A DNA stretch of 64,000 nucleotides from Serinicoccus chungangensis (GTDB lineage: Bacteria > Actinomycetota > Actinomycetes > Actinomycetales > Dermatophilaceae), in NCBI RefSeq assembly GCF_006337125.1, contig NZ_CP040887.1:1116001-1180000 (forward strand). The letters run 5' to 3'. Positions 32,581 to 40,756 of this stretch are shown here, one piece after another. Every line of letters starts with the position of its first letter. Positions within the stretch are counted from its first letter, which is position 1. The notes beneath the pieces are model-generated. The model was not told the origin of the DNA. It did no database searches and was given only the letters and a program-made list of their open reading frames with translations. The translations under genes and the position numbers were made by a program.

Positions 32581-35500
32581 GACCGGCCGTGCCGACGGGA
32601 CCATCGACGGCGACGGCGGGTGACGACTTCGTCCACCTGCACGTCGCGTCCAGCGCCTCCATGCGCTACGGCGCCTCCCACCCGGTCGACCTGGTGCGGC
32701 GCGCGGCCGAGCTGGGCCAGTCCGCGCTGGCCCTGACCGACCGCGACGGGCTCTACGGCGCGGTGCGCTTCGTCCGGGCCTGCACCGAGGCGGGGATCGC
32801 CCCGGTGCTGGGGGTGGACCTCGCCCTGGCGGGATCACCCTCCGGGACGGGCGCCGGGCGAGGGGCCACCGGTCCCGCGCCCACCCCGTTCGTCACCGGG
32901 CTGCGTCCGACGGTCCCGGGCGGGCAGGGCCGGGTGGCGCCCGGACGGGGCTGGGGGGAAGGTCTGGACGTCCGACCGGACCGGCGTGGCCCGCGGAGCC
33001 CGGTCAAGGGAGGCTCCCTCGTCGACGACCAGCAGCCCCGGGTGGTGCTGCTGGCCCGCGGTCAGCGCGGCGGCGCCGAGGCGGGGGCGGGCTGGGCCAG
33101 GTTGTGCCGGCTGGTGACGCACACCCATCTCTCGGGCGAGCGGTCGGTGCCGCGGGTCACCCCCGAGCTCATCGCCCGGGCGGCGGCCGGGGCCGCCGGG
33201 GCCTGCCCGGTCGTCCTGCTGCTGGGGCCGGACTCCGACGTCGGGAGGGCGCTGCTGGCCCGCCGGCACGACCTGGCCCGACGGCTGCTGCTGGGGTGGA
33301 CGAGGCTGCTCCCGGCCGGGGCGGTCCGGGTCGAGGTGGTCTGCCACGGAGGTCCGGAGGGCACGCCGGGGAGTCTGGCCCACGCGACCTCGGCGTGGGC
33401 GCTGGCGCGGGAGGTCGGGGTGCCCGCCGTGCTCACCGCGGCCGTCCGGCACGTCCGTCCCGAGCAGGCGCGGGTCGTGGACGTGCTCGACGCCGCCCGA
33501 CGACGGGTCGCGCTCGACGAGCGCCACCTCGACCGGGTGAGCAGCGCCGGCCACCTCGCGGGGACGGCCGTCATGCACGGGCTGGCCCGTCAGCTGGAGC
33601 GCGCGGCGGGCCCCGGTGCCCGCGCCGAGGAGCTCCTGCGGGACACCCTGCAGCTGGCTGCCGACTGCCACCAGGACGCCCGCTCCGACCTCGGGATCGG
33701 AGGGGTGCACCTGCCGGAGCCCGAGGTGCTCGGGGTGCGGGGGGTGGGGCAGGCGCACCAGGTCCTCACCGAACGCTGCACCCAGGCGGTGGGGGGTCGC
33801 TACCCCGGTGCCGGGGGACGGTTCGACCAGCAGATCCGCGACCGCCTCGAGCAGGAGCTGGGGGTGATCGCCGGGCTGGGCTACCCCACCTACTTCCTCA
33901 CCGTCGCCCAGGTCTGCGACCTGATCCGGGACCAGGGGGTGCGGGTCGCGGCGCGCGGTTCCGGGGCGGGGAGCCTGGTGGCCTACCTGCTCGGCATCAG
34001 CGGCGTGGACCCGATGGAGCACGGCCTGCTCATGGAGCGGTTCTGCTCCCCGCTGCGGGCCCAGCTGCCGGACATCGACATCGACGTCGAGTCGGCCCGG
34101 CGCACCGAGATCTACGAACGCATCCTCGAGCGGTTCGGGTCCGAACGGGTGACCTGCGTGTCGATGACCGAGACCTACCGGGTCCGGCACGCCGTGCGCG
34201 ACGTCGCGGCGACGCTGGGCCTGCCCCCCGGGGAGATCGACGTGATCGCCAAGGCCTTCCCCCACATCCGGGCCCGCGACGCCCGGGCGGCCATCCGGGA
34301 CCTCCCCGAGCTGCGGCGCCAGGGCCTGGACGCGCCCCGGATGCGCGTCCTCATGGAGCTGGTGGAGGCCCTCGACGGGCTGCCGCGGCACCTCGCGATG
34401 CACCCGTGCGGGGTGGTGCTGTCCGACACCGGGCTGCTCGACCGGACGCCGGTCGAGGCGAGCTGGTTGGGCTTCCCCATGAGCCAGTTCGACAAGGACG
34501 ACGTGGAGGAGCTGGGGCTGCTCAAGCTCGACGTGCTGGGGATCCGGATGCAGTCGGCCATGGCGCACGCCGTCGACGAGGTCGCGCGGCTGGACGGGAC
34601 CCGCCTCGACCTGGACGACCGGGCCCAGGTGCCGCTCGACGACCCGGACACCTTCGCCCTGGTCCAGTCCACCCGCACCCTCGGCTGCTTCCAGATCGAG
34701 TCACCGGGCCAGCGCGAGCTGGTGGGCAAGTTCGCCCCGGAGACGTTCTCCGACATCATCATCGACATCTCCCTCTTCCGGCCCGGCCCGGTGAAGTCCG
34801 ACATGATCCGGCCCTTCCTCCACGCCCGTCAGGGCTGGGGCGAGCCGGAGTACCTCCACCCCAGCCTGGTCCCCTACCTCGAGCAGACCTGCGGGGTCGT
34901 GGTCTTCCACGAGCAGGTGCTGCAGATCGTCGCCGAGACGACAGGGGTGTCGCTGGCCCAGGCCGACGAGGTGCGCCGGGCGATGGGCAGCCCGGCCGGG
35001 CAGGAGGAGGTCAAGGTGTGGTGGTGCGCCGCGGCGGCGGACCGGGGCTACCGCGCCGACGAGGTGGACCGGATCTGGGAGGTCCTGGCCGCCTTCGCCT
35101 CGTTCGGCTTCTGCAAGGCGCACGCGGCTGCCTTCGCCCTCCCGACCTACCAGTCCGCCTGGCTCAAGACCCACCACACGGCCGCCTTCCTCGCCGGTGT
35201 CCTGACCCACGACCCGGGGATGTACCCCAAGCGGCTCATCCTGGACGAGGCCAGGAGCATGGGGGTCCACGTGCTCGGTCTCGACGTCAACGCCTCCGGC
35301 GCGACCTACCGGGTCGAGCACGTGACGCCCACGTCGACGGCCGGGGCACCCTCCTGGGACGAGGCGGTGCCGGGGGGCGGTTCGGCGGGCGGTGGGGCAC
35401 GGGGCACGCTGCGCCGTCCGCCCGACCGGGTCGACGCGGTCATGGCCGAGGTCGAGCGGCGGGCCGCCGGGTACGGCATCAGGCTGTCCCTCTCGGACGT

Positions 35501-36638
35501 CAAGGGCATCACCGAGGACGAGGTCGGCAGGATCGTCGCGGGACAGCCCTACGACTCCCTGTCCGACCTGTGGCACCGGGCCCGTCCCAGCCGCCCCACG
35601 GCCGAGCGGCTGGTGCTGGCCGGAGGACTGGACGAGCTGCACCGGGTCGGTCGGTGCAGTCCGCGGACCCGCGGCGCAGGCCACCGGGCCACCGCTGGTG
35701 CCGGGGGAGCCCCGCGCACGAGCCTGACCCGTCGCGACCTGATGCTCCACGTCCGCGACCTCGATCAGTGGTCCCGGCACGCGAAGGGGGCGCGCGGAGC
35801 CTCCCGCGCCGGACGCCGGCGCCCGGCACCGGTGATCGAGGCGGGCGAGGTCGCCACCCGGGCGGAGAGCCAGGCGGCGGGCCGACGCTCGTGGCACGAG
35901 ACCGGTGGCGCCGCGCCGACCCAGCTGACCCTCGAGCTCGGCGACGACCCTGCGCCGCTCGTCGGCAGCGGGCTGCCGGAGATGAGCCCGTCCGAGCAGC
36001 TCCGGGCCGAGCTGGAGGTGCTCGGCCTGGACGTCAGCAGCCACGTGGTGGAGGGCTTCGGGCCCATGCTGGCCGAGCTCGGGGTGACCCGGGCGCGCGA
36101 CCTGCTCTCCTACCGGGGTGGTGCCGAGGTGCTGGTCGCCGGAGCCAAGGTCGCCACCCAGACCCCCCCGGTGCGGTCCGGCAGGCGCGTCGTCTTCCTC
36201 ACCCTGGACGACGGCAGCGGACCGGCCGACGCGACGTTCTTCGAGGACGTCCAGGGTCCGTTCGCCACCACCGTGTTCCACTCCTGGCTGCTCCTGGTGC
36301 GCGGCGTCGTGCGCCGCACCGGGCCCAGGGGGGTCTCGATCAGGGCCACCGCCGCCTGGGAGCTGGGCGAGGTGGCGCAGGCCTGGGAGCACGGCGGTCC
36401 GGCGGCGGCCCACGCGCTCATGGAGCGGTCCGTGCAGCAGGCGACGCTGCTCGCGCAGGAGGCCGAGGCCGTGTCCCGGGAGGCGGCCTCGGCGGACACC
36501 CCGCCCGGGCGGCGCGTGCTGGTCCATGCCTCGGGCTTCGTGCAGTCGCCCTACGCCGACATCGCCCCGGCCGGCGAGGCGACCCGGCAGCCGGGCGGCA
36601 AGCTGTGGCACTCCAGCCCCGGGAGCTCGGGGTGGTGA
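32577..36638 (+). CDS. dnaE2: DnaE2-type (ImuC) error-prone DNA polymerase III alpha subunit
   Basis: 1353-residue C-family polymerase. An N-terminal PHP domain starts FVHLHVASSASMRYGASHP, with a Gly/Pro/Arg-rich insert of about 100 residues after it. The palm has the catalytic Asp499 and Asp501 in LPDIDIDVE and the third Asp542 in HAVRDVAATLG. The HhH and OB-fold regions follow (VLVAGAKVATQTPP...TLDDGSGPADATFF). QLTLEL near residue 1120 is a possible clamp-binding peptide. GTG 32577 overlaps the HEPN gene, and the stop overlaps dinB. The LexA box and the dinB partner point to the SOS polymerase rather than replicative DnaE1. The protein is longer than typical DnaE2 (about 1080). Confidence 0.88.
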   Translation: MRPAVPTGPSTATAGDDFVHLHVASSASMRYGASHPVDLVRRAAELGQSALALTDRDGLYGAVRFVRACTEAGIAPVLGVDLALAGSPSGTGAGRGATGPAPTPFVTGLRPTVPGGQGRVAPGRGWGEGLDVRPDRRGPRSPVKGGSLVDDQQPRVVLLARGQRGGAEAGAGWARLCRLVTHTHLSGERSVPRVTPELIARAAAGAAGACPVVLLLGPDSDVGRALLARRHDLARRLLLGWTRLLPAGAVRVEVVCHGGPEGTPGSLAHATSAWALAREVGVPAVLTAAVRHVRPEQARVVDVLDAARRRVALDERHLDRVSSAGHLAGTAVMHGLARQLERAAGPGARAEELLRDTLQLAADCHQDARSDLGIGGVHLPEPEVLGVRGVGQAHQVLTERCTQAVGGRYPGAGGRFDQQIRDRLEQELGVIAGLGYPTYFLTVAQVCDLIRDQGVRVAARGSGAGSLVAYLLGISGVDPMEHGLLMERFCSPLRAQLPDIDIDVESARRTEIYERILERFGSERVTCVSMTETYRVRHAVRDVAATLGLPPGEIDVIAKAFPHIRARDARAAIRDLPELRRQGLDAPRMRVLMELVEALDGLPRHLAMHPCGVVLSDTGLLDRTPVEASWLGFPMSQFDKDDVEELGLLKLDVLGIRMQSAMAHAVDEVARLDGTRLDLDDRAQVPLDDPDTFALVQSTRTLGCFQIESPGQRELVGKFAPETFSDIIIDISLFRPGPVKSDMIRPFLHARQGWGEPEYLHPSLVPYLEQTCGVVVFHEQVLQIVAETTGVSLAQADEVRRAMGSPAGQEEVKVWWCAAAADRGYRADEVDRIWEVLAAFASFGFCKAHAAAFALPTYQSAWLKTHHTAAFLAGVLTHDPGMYPKRLILDEARSMGVHVLGLDVNASGATYRVEHVTPTSTAGAPSWDEAVPGGGSAGGGARGTLRRPPDRVDAVMAEVERRAAGYGIRLSLSDVKGITEDEVGRIVAGQPYDSLSDLWHRARPSRPTAERLVLAGGLDELHRVGRCSPRTRGAGHRATAGAGGAPRTSLTRRDLMLHVRDLDQWSRHAKGARGASRAGRRRPAPVIEAGEVATRAESQAAGRRSWHETGGAAPTQLTLELGDDPAPLVGSGLPEMSPSEQLRAELEVLGLDVSSHVVEGFGPMLAELGVTRARDLLSYRGGAEVLVAGAKVATQTPPVRSGRRVVFLTLDDGSGPADATFFEDVQGPFATTVFHSWLLLVRGVVRRTGPRGVSIRATAAWELGEVAQAWEHGGPAAAHALMERSVQQATLLAQEAEAVSREAASADTPPGRRVLVHASGFVQSPYADIAPAGEATRQPGGKLWHSSPGSSGW

Positions 36639-37906
36639 ACGTCACGCTCGCGGCTCCCGCAGCCCCTCCGGCGGGTGCCCCCGGCCAGGGGGGCGCGCAG
36701 ACCCCGGGAGAGCTGGCGGACCGGGCGACCGGCGACGCCGGTCGGGGCTGGGTGCTCCACGTCGACATGGACGCCTTCTACGCCGCGGTCTCGCTGCTGG
36801 ACCACCCGGACCTGCACGGTCGACCGGTGGCGGTGGGGGGTGGCTGGCGCAGCGTCGTGCTGTCGGCGAACTACGAGGCCCGGGCCTACGGCGTGCGCTC
36901 CGGCATGCCGATGGCCACGGCACGTCGCAGGTGCCCACCGCTCGTGGTGGTCCGGCCCGAGCCCGACCGCTACGCCCGGGTCTCCGAGGCGGTCATGGCG
37001 ATCTTCGCCGAGGTCACGCCCCTGGTCGAGCCGGTCTCGATGGAGGAGGCCTTCCTCGACATCTCCGCCACCGGCCGGCGTTGGGGTGGCCCGGAGCGCA
37101 TCGGCAGCTGGATCAGGGACACCGTCGCCGACGAGCAGGGGATCACCTGCTCGGTCGGCGGTGCTCCGTCCAAGGCCGTCGCCAAGATGGCCTCGCGCGC
37201 GGCCAAGCCGGACGGTATGCGGCTGGTCACCCGGGACGAGGTCGTCCCCTTCCTGCACCCGATGCCGGTGGGTGCGTTGTGGGGGGTGGGGGAGTCGACC
37301 GAGGCCGAGCTGCACCGGCTCGGGCTGCACACGGTCGCCGAGCTGGCGCACGTGCCGCTGGCCACGCTGCGGCGTGCCCTGGGCGAGCAGCACGCCACCC
37401 GGTTGCACACCCTGGCGTGGGGCACCGACGACGACCCGGTGGTGGCCCGTCGACGGGAACGCAGCGTCGGGTCGTCCGAGACGTTCTCCCAGGACGTCGA
37501 CGATCCCCAGGTCGTCCGTCGCCAGCTGCTGCACCTCGCCGAACGCACGGCGAGCCGGATGCGGCACGCCGGGGTGCTCGGGCGCACCGTGGTGCTGACC
37601 GTGCGGTTCTCCGACTTCACCACGATCACCCGCTCACGCACCGTGACCAGCCCCACCGACGTCACCCGGGAGGTGCACGCGGTCTCCTGCTCGCTGTATG
37701 CCGCGCTGGGCCTGCAGCGCGCCCGGATCCGCATGCTGGGCGTCCGGGTCGAGGGCATCACCGAGGCGGACCGGACCCTCGTGCAGGGCCGGCTCGACGA
37801 ACCGGAGAGGGGGTGGCGCGAGGCGGAGCGCGCGATGGACCGGGCCGTGGCCAGGTTCGGGCTGCAGGCGGTGCGACCAGCCAGTCTGCTGGTCCGTCAG
37901 CCATGA
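36635..37906 (+). CDS. dinB: Y-family DNA polymerase IV (DinB)
   Basis: 423-residue translesion polymerase. The first catalytic Asp44 is in HVDMDAFYAAVS. The second catalytic site reads PVSMEEAFLDI, so the usual Asp-Glu pair is Glu137-Glu138. The thumb and little-finger regions (MASRAAKPDG, LWGVGESTEAELHRLGLHTV, SVGSSETFSQDV) are complete. A hydrophilic N-terminal extension of about 40 residues is present, and no clear C-terminal clamp motif is visible. GTG 36635 overlaps the dnaE2 stop by 4 nt; GTG 36632 is also in frame. It occupies the place of ImuB in other mutasome operons, but it appears polymerase-competent apart from the Asp-to-Glu change. Confidence 0.92.
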   Translation: MNVTLAAPAAPPAGAPGQGGAQTPGELADRATGDAGRGWVLHVDMDAFYAAVSLLDHPDLHGRPVAVGGGWRSVVLSANYEARAYGVRSGMPMATARRRCPPLVVVRPEPDRYARVSEAVMAIFAEVTPLVEPVSMEEAFLDISATGRRWGGPERIGSWIRDTVADEQGITCSVGGAPSKAVAKMASRAAKPDGMRLVTRDEVVPFLHPMPVGALWGVGESTEAELHRLGLHTVAELAHVPLATLRRALGEQHATRLHTLAWGTDDDPVVARRRERSVGSSETFSQDVDDPQVVRRQLLHLAERTASRMRHAGVLGRTVVLTVRFSDFTTITRSRTVTSPTDVTREVHAVSCSLYAALGLQRARIRMLGVRVEGITEADRTLVQGRLDEPERGWREAERAMDRAVARFGLQAVRPASLLVRQP

Positions 37907-37941
37907 TGGAACTCCGGGTAGTGCTCCGTCCGTTGACGTCT

Positions 37942-37947
37942 TATCCT
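37942..37947 (+). promoter_or_regulatory. Putative -10 hexamer of the DUF3040 gene
   Basis: TATCCT, 35 nt after the dinB stop, would give a leader of about 65 nt with GGAGG before the GTG at 38020. A TTGACG lies just upstream but with improper spacing. Confidence 0.35.
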
Positions 37948-38019
37948 GGAACTCAGCAACGTGGCGTCGGTCCCGTGCCGCAGGTCGCCGACCCACCATT
38001 CGCACCACCGGAGGTGAAC

Positions 38020-38448
38020 GTGCCGCTCTCAGACCACGAGCAGCGTGTGCTCGAGCAGATGGAGCAGGCCCTCTACGCCGAGGACCCCCGGCTGGCGAGC
38101 CAGCTCAAGCGGTCCGCCAGCGCCGGAGGTGCCGCCGGGCTCGACCGGCGTCGTCTGGTGCTCGGTGTCCTCGTCGCCCTGGGCGGTCTCGCCCTGGTGG
38201 TCGTGGGCGTCATGTCCTCGATGATCTGGATCGGCGTGATCGGATTCCTCGCCATGGTCCTCGGTGGTGCCTGGGCCGCCTCCCCGACCCGGTCGACGTC
38301 CGCGCGCAGCGCCGGGCAGCTGGGGGTCGTCGGCAAGGACGGCTCGGTGCGCAAGCCGACGGCGGGGGCCCGCCGGAGTCCCCGGCAGGGCACCTTCATG
38401 CAGCGGATGGAGCAGCAGTGGGACCGACGGCGGGAGCAGGGTTCCTGA
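38020..38448 (+). CDS. DUF3040 family membrane protein
   Basis: 142-residue actinobacterial protein. The N-terminus PLSDHEQRVLEQMEQALYAEDP is the DUF3040 hallmark. Two membrane helices follow (LVLGVLVALGGLALVVVGV and MIWIGVIGFLAMVLGGAWAA), then a basic C-terminal tail. GTG 38020 is preceded by GGAGG at 5 nt, which decides it over GTG 38014. In many actinobacteria this gene stands between dinB and mraZ of the cell-division cluster; here a sigma factor follows instead. Its function is unknown. Confidence 0.85.
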   Translation: MPLSDHEQRVLEQMEQALYAEDPRLASQLKRSASAGGAAGLDRRRLVLGVLVALGGLALVVVGVMSSMIWIGVIGFLAMVLGGAWAASPTRSTSARSAGQLGVVGKDGSVRKPTAGARRSPRQGTFMQRMEQQWDRRREQGS

Positions 38449-39056
38449 GTCCCGACACCGCCGATCACGACCCGGGCCCTGCCCGGGTCCTCGACGTTCC
38501 CGACACCGGTCGGCGCGAGATCTTCCCGGTGATCAGCCGCATCGCCGAGGGTGACCAGCAGGCGTTGGCCGAGCTCTACGACCTGGTCTCCCCCCGCATC
38601 TTCGGCCTGGCCCTGCGCATCGTCCGGGACCGCTCGCTGGCCGAGGAGGTCACCCAAGACGTCTTCGTGCAGATCTGGCGGCAGGCTGCCGAGGTCGACC
38701 CGGCGCGGGGTTCGGCCATCGGCTGGATCATGACCCTGACGCACCGTCGGGCGGTCGACCGGGTCAGATCCGAGCAGGCGCAATCCGATCGGCTGCACCG
38801 CTACGAATCCCGGCAGACGACACGGCCCTACGACGTCACCGCCGAGGCGGTGACCGATCGGGCCGAGGCGGAACGGGTCCATGCAGCGCTGGACCGGATC
38901 GGTGAGCCGCACCGCACGACGGTGGCACTGGCGTACTTCTCCGGGCTGACGCAGAGCGAGGTCGCGCACCGGCTCGGCATCCCGCTCGGCACCGCCAAGA
39001 CGAGGATCAGGGACGGGCTGAAGAAACTACGCGGACAGCTGGAGGAGGTGAGCTGA
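38418..39056 (+). CDS. sigK: ECF RNA polymerase sigma factor SigK-like
   Basis: 212-residue extracytoplasmic-function sigma factor. Region 2 (ALAELYDLVSPRIFGLALR, then EEVTQDVFVQIW and IMTLTHRRAVDRVR) and region 4 (ALAYFSGLTQSEVAHRLG, GTAKTRIRDGLKKLR) are complete. GTG 38418 has GGAG 5 nt upstream and lies inside the end of DUF3040. GTG 38529 is an alternative, giving a shorter N-terminus. The following gene encodes an RskA-type anti-sigma factor, and a SigK-like promoter lies before the CHRD gene, supporting the SigK assignment. Confidence 0.88.
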   Translation: MGPTAGAGFLSPDTADHDPGPARVLDVPDTGRREIFPVISRIAEGDQQALAELYDLVSPRIFGLALRIVRDRSLAEEVTQDVFVQIWRQAAEVDPARGSAIGWIMTLTHRRAVDRVRSEQAQSDRLHRYESRQTTRPYDVTAEAVTDRAEAERVHAALDRIGEPHRTTVALAYFSGLTQSEVAHRLGIPLGTAKTRIRDGLKKLRGQLEEVS

Positions 39057-39863
39057 ATGAGCGAGGACGACGTGCGTGACCACGGCGTCTACGAGGAGGA
39101 CCGGGGCGAGGACGTGCACGCGGGTGCGCTCGCCTACGCGATCCATGCGCTCGACGCCGAGGAGCAGCAGGAGTTCGAGGCTCACCTCGCGCACTGCTCG
39201 TCGTGCCGGGACGAGGTCGACGCGACGCGCGAGGCCATGGGGGTGCTCAGCGACGACCTGGCCGTGGACCCGCCCCCGGGCCTGCGGGCGCGGGTGCTGG
39301 AGCAGGTGGCGGCCGAGGCCACCACCGGTGCCGGCCAGGACGCGAGCGAGCGACCTGCGCGGCAGGACGCGAGCGTGACCCCGCTGGCGTCGCGACGCTC
39401 CGCCTCCCAGGAGCGTGCCGCGAGGACGCCGTCCGTCGGACGGTGGCTCGCCGCGGCGGCCGCCGCCGTGGTGCTGGCCGGCGGGGTGTGGGGCATCTCG
39501 CAGACGCTGGACCCCGATCCCACCCGCGAGGTGCTGCAGGCCGACGACGCGTCGGAGCACACCGCGGACACCGAGAGCGGTCCGGTCGCGGTCACCGTCT
39601 CCGACGCCGCCGGACAGGCGGTCGTCCAGCTGCCAGGGGACTTCGCCGCACCCCAGGCCGGTCAGGTCTACCAGGCGTGGTTCGTCGGGCCGGACGGCTC
39701 GGCCCGTTCTGCCGGCCTGCTGACGGCCGAGGCCGTCTCGCAGGGCCGGAGCCTGCTCGAGGGTGCCCCGGAGGACGCGGTGGCCGTCGGCCTGACGGTC
39801 GAGCCGGAGGGCGGCTCCAGCCAGCCCACCAGCGAGCCCTTCGTGGTCGTCCCTCTCACCTGA
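39057..39863 (+). CDS. rskA: Anti-sigma-K factor RskA
   Basis: 268-residue membrane anti-sigma factor. The zinc anti-sigma (ZAS) motif His43-x3-Cys47-x2-Cys50 is in the cytoplasmic part, one membrane helix (WLAAAAAAVVLAGGVWGIS) is near residue 130, and the extracytoplasmic RskA domain (QVYQAWFVGPDGS...VAVGLTVEPEGGS) is intact. It would hold SigK inactive until proteolysed after a cell-surface signal. ATG 39057 follows the sigK stop directly. A separate regulatory region follows the gene. Confidence 0.92.
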   Translation: MSEDDVRDHGVYEEDRGEDVHAGALAYAIHALDAEEQQEFEAHLAHCSSCRDEVDATREAMGVLSDDLAVDPPPGLRARVLEQVAAEATTGAGQDASERPARQDASVTPLASRRSASQERAARTPSVGRWLAAAAAAVVLAGGVWGISQTLDPDPTREVLQADDASEHTADTESGPVAVTVSDAAGQAVVQLPGDFAAPQAGQVYQAWFVGPDGSARSAGLLTAEAVSQGRSLLEGAPEDAVAVGLTVEPEGGSSQPTSEPFVVVPLT

Positions 39864-39881
39864 GCCGGTGATCCGCGCGGC

Positions 39882-39895
39882 GTGACCTGGGTCAC
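39882..39895. promoter_or_regulatory. CRP/GlxR-like palindrome before the CHRD gene
   Basis: GTGACCTGGGTCAC is a perfect 6-2-6 palindrome and fits the GTGA-N6-TCAC core of CRP-family operators. It sits 5 bp upstream of the -35 element of the candidate SigK promoter, a position suited to an activator. Confidence 0.5.
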
Positions 39896-39900
39896 AGGCG

Positions 39901-39927
39901 CAATCCTCGGGTGGCCCGGGTCCGAAC
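39901..39927 (+). promoter_or_regulatory. Candidate SigK-dependent promoter of the CHRD-sortase pair
   Basis: CAATCC (39901-39906) and CCGAAC (39922-39927), 15 bp apart, resemble the mycobacterial SigK consensus CCATCC/CCGAAT, although the spacing is 1-2 bp short. It lies right after the sigK-rskA genes. Confidence 0.5.
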
Positions 39928-39991
39928 CCTGGGTGTCCCCACGGCGCCGCGGCACCCGGCCGCGGCGCAGGACACCGAAGGAGTGACACCG

Positions 39992-40756
39992 ATGAAGCGC
40001 ACGACCGCACTGGCCGCCCTGGCCGCCCCCGCGCTGCTGGCGCTGAGCGCCGCCCCGGCCAACGCCCACGACATCGAGGACGCGACCGTCGAGCTGATGG
40101 CCCCGCTCGAGGAGCTGAACAACTCCGGTGGCAGCGGTGAGGCCTGGGCCAAGGTCACCGGCAACGAGGTCTGGATCAAGGTGGAGGTCCAGGGTCTGCT
40201 CGACGGCTCCCCGCACGCCCAGCACATCCACCTCGGTGGCGCCGGCGAGTGCCCCGACCCCGCGATGGAGGGCAGCGGGTTCGACGGCGCCATCCGCACC
40301 ACCGACGCCATCGACAGCTACGGCGAGGTGCGGGTCTCGCTCACCGGCAACGACGCCGACACCTCCGAGGCGGGGGCGCTCGACGTGGCGAACTTCCCGG
40401 CCGACGGGACCTACACCTACGAGCGGACCTTCGAGGTCCCCGACGACGTGGCCGAGGGCCTGCACCACGGTGACGGTGTCGTCGTCATCCACGGGGTGGA
40501 CCACAACGGGTCTGGTGAGTACGACGGCGAGCAGATGTCCGACCTGGACGACAGCCTGCCCTCCGAGGCCACCGACCCCGCTCTGTGCGGCGCCTTCGAG
40601 GCCGGCCAGATGAGCGCTCCGGGTGGTGGCGTCGAGACCGGTGGCGGCAGCTCCAGCGGGATGGAGAACTCCGGGCTGATCGCCGGCGGAGCCCTGCTGG
40701 TGGCGGCGGGTGCGGGCGCCTTCGCCCTCCAGCAGCGTCGTCGGACCGATGGCTGA
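39992..40756 (+). CDS. CHRD-domain secreted protein with C-terminal anchor
   Basis: 254-residue exported protein. A clear Sec signal (TTALAALAAPALLALSAAPANA) is followed by a CHRD beta-sandwich domain (AKVTGNEVWIKVEVQGLLDG, PHAQHIHLGGAGECPD, DGVVVIHGVDHNGSG). After a Gly/Ser spacer there is a hydrophobic helix and basic tail (QQRRRTDG), resembling a sortase-anchored protein, but no LPXTG-type pentapeptide is obvious. The histidines in HAQHIH could bind metal. The 8-nt overlap with the class F sortase gene suggests the two act together. Control by SigK is inferred. Confidence 0.85.
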   Translation: MKRTTALAALAAPALLALSAAPANAHDIEDATVELMAPLEELNNSGGSGEAWAKVTGNEVWIKVEVQGLLDGSPHAQHIHLGGAGECPDPAMEGSGFDGAIRTTDAIDSYGEVRVSLTGNDADTSEAGALDVANFPADGTYTYERTFEVPDDVAEGLHHGDGVVVIHGVDHNGSGEYDGEQMSDLDDSLPSEATDPALCGAFEAGQMSAPGGGVETGGGSSSGMENSGLIAGGALLVAAGAGAFALQQRRRTDG

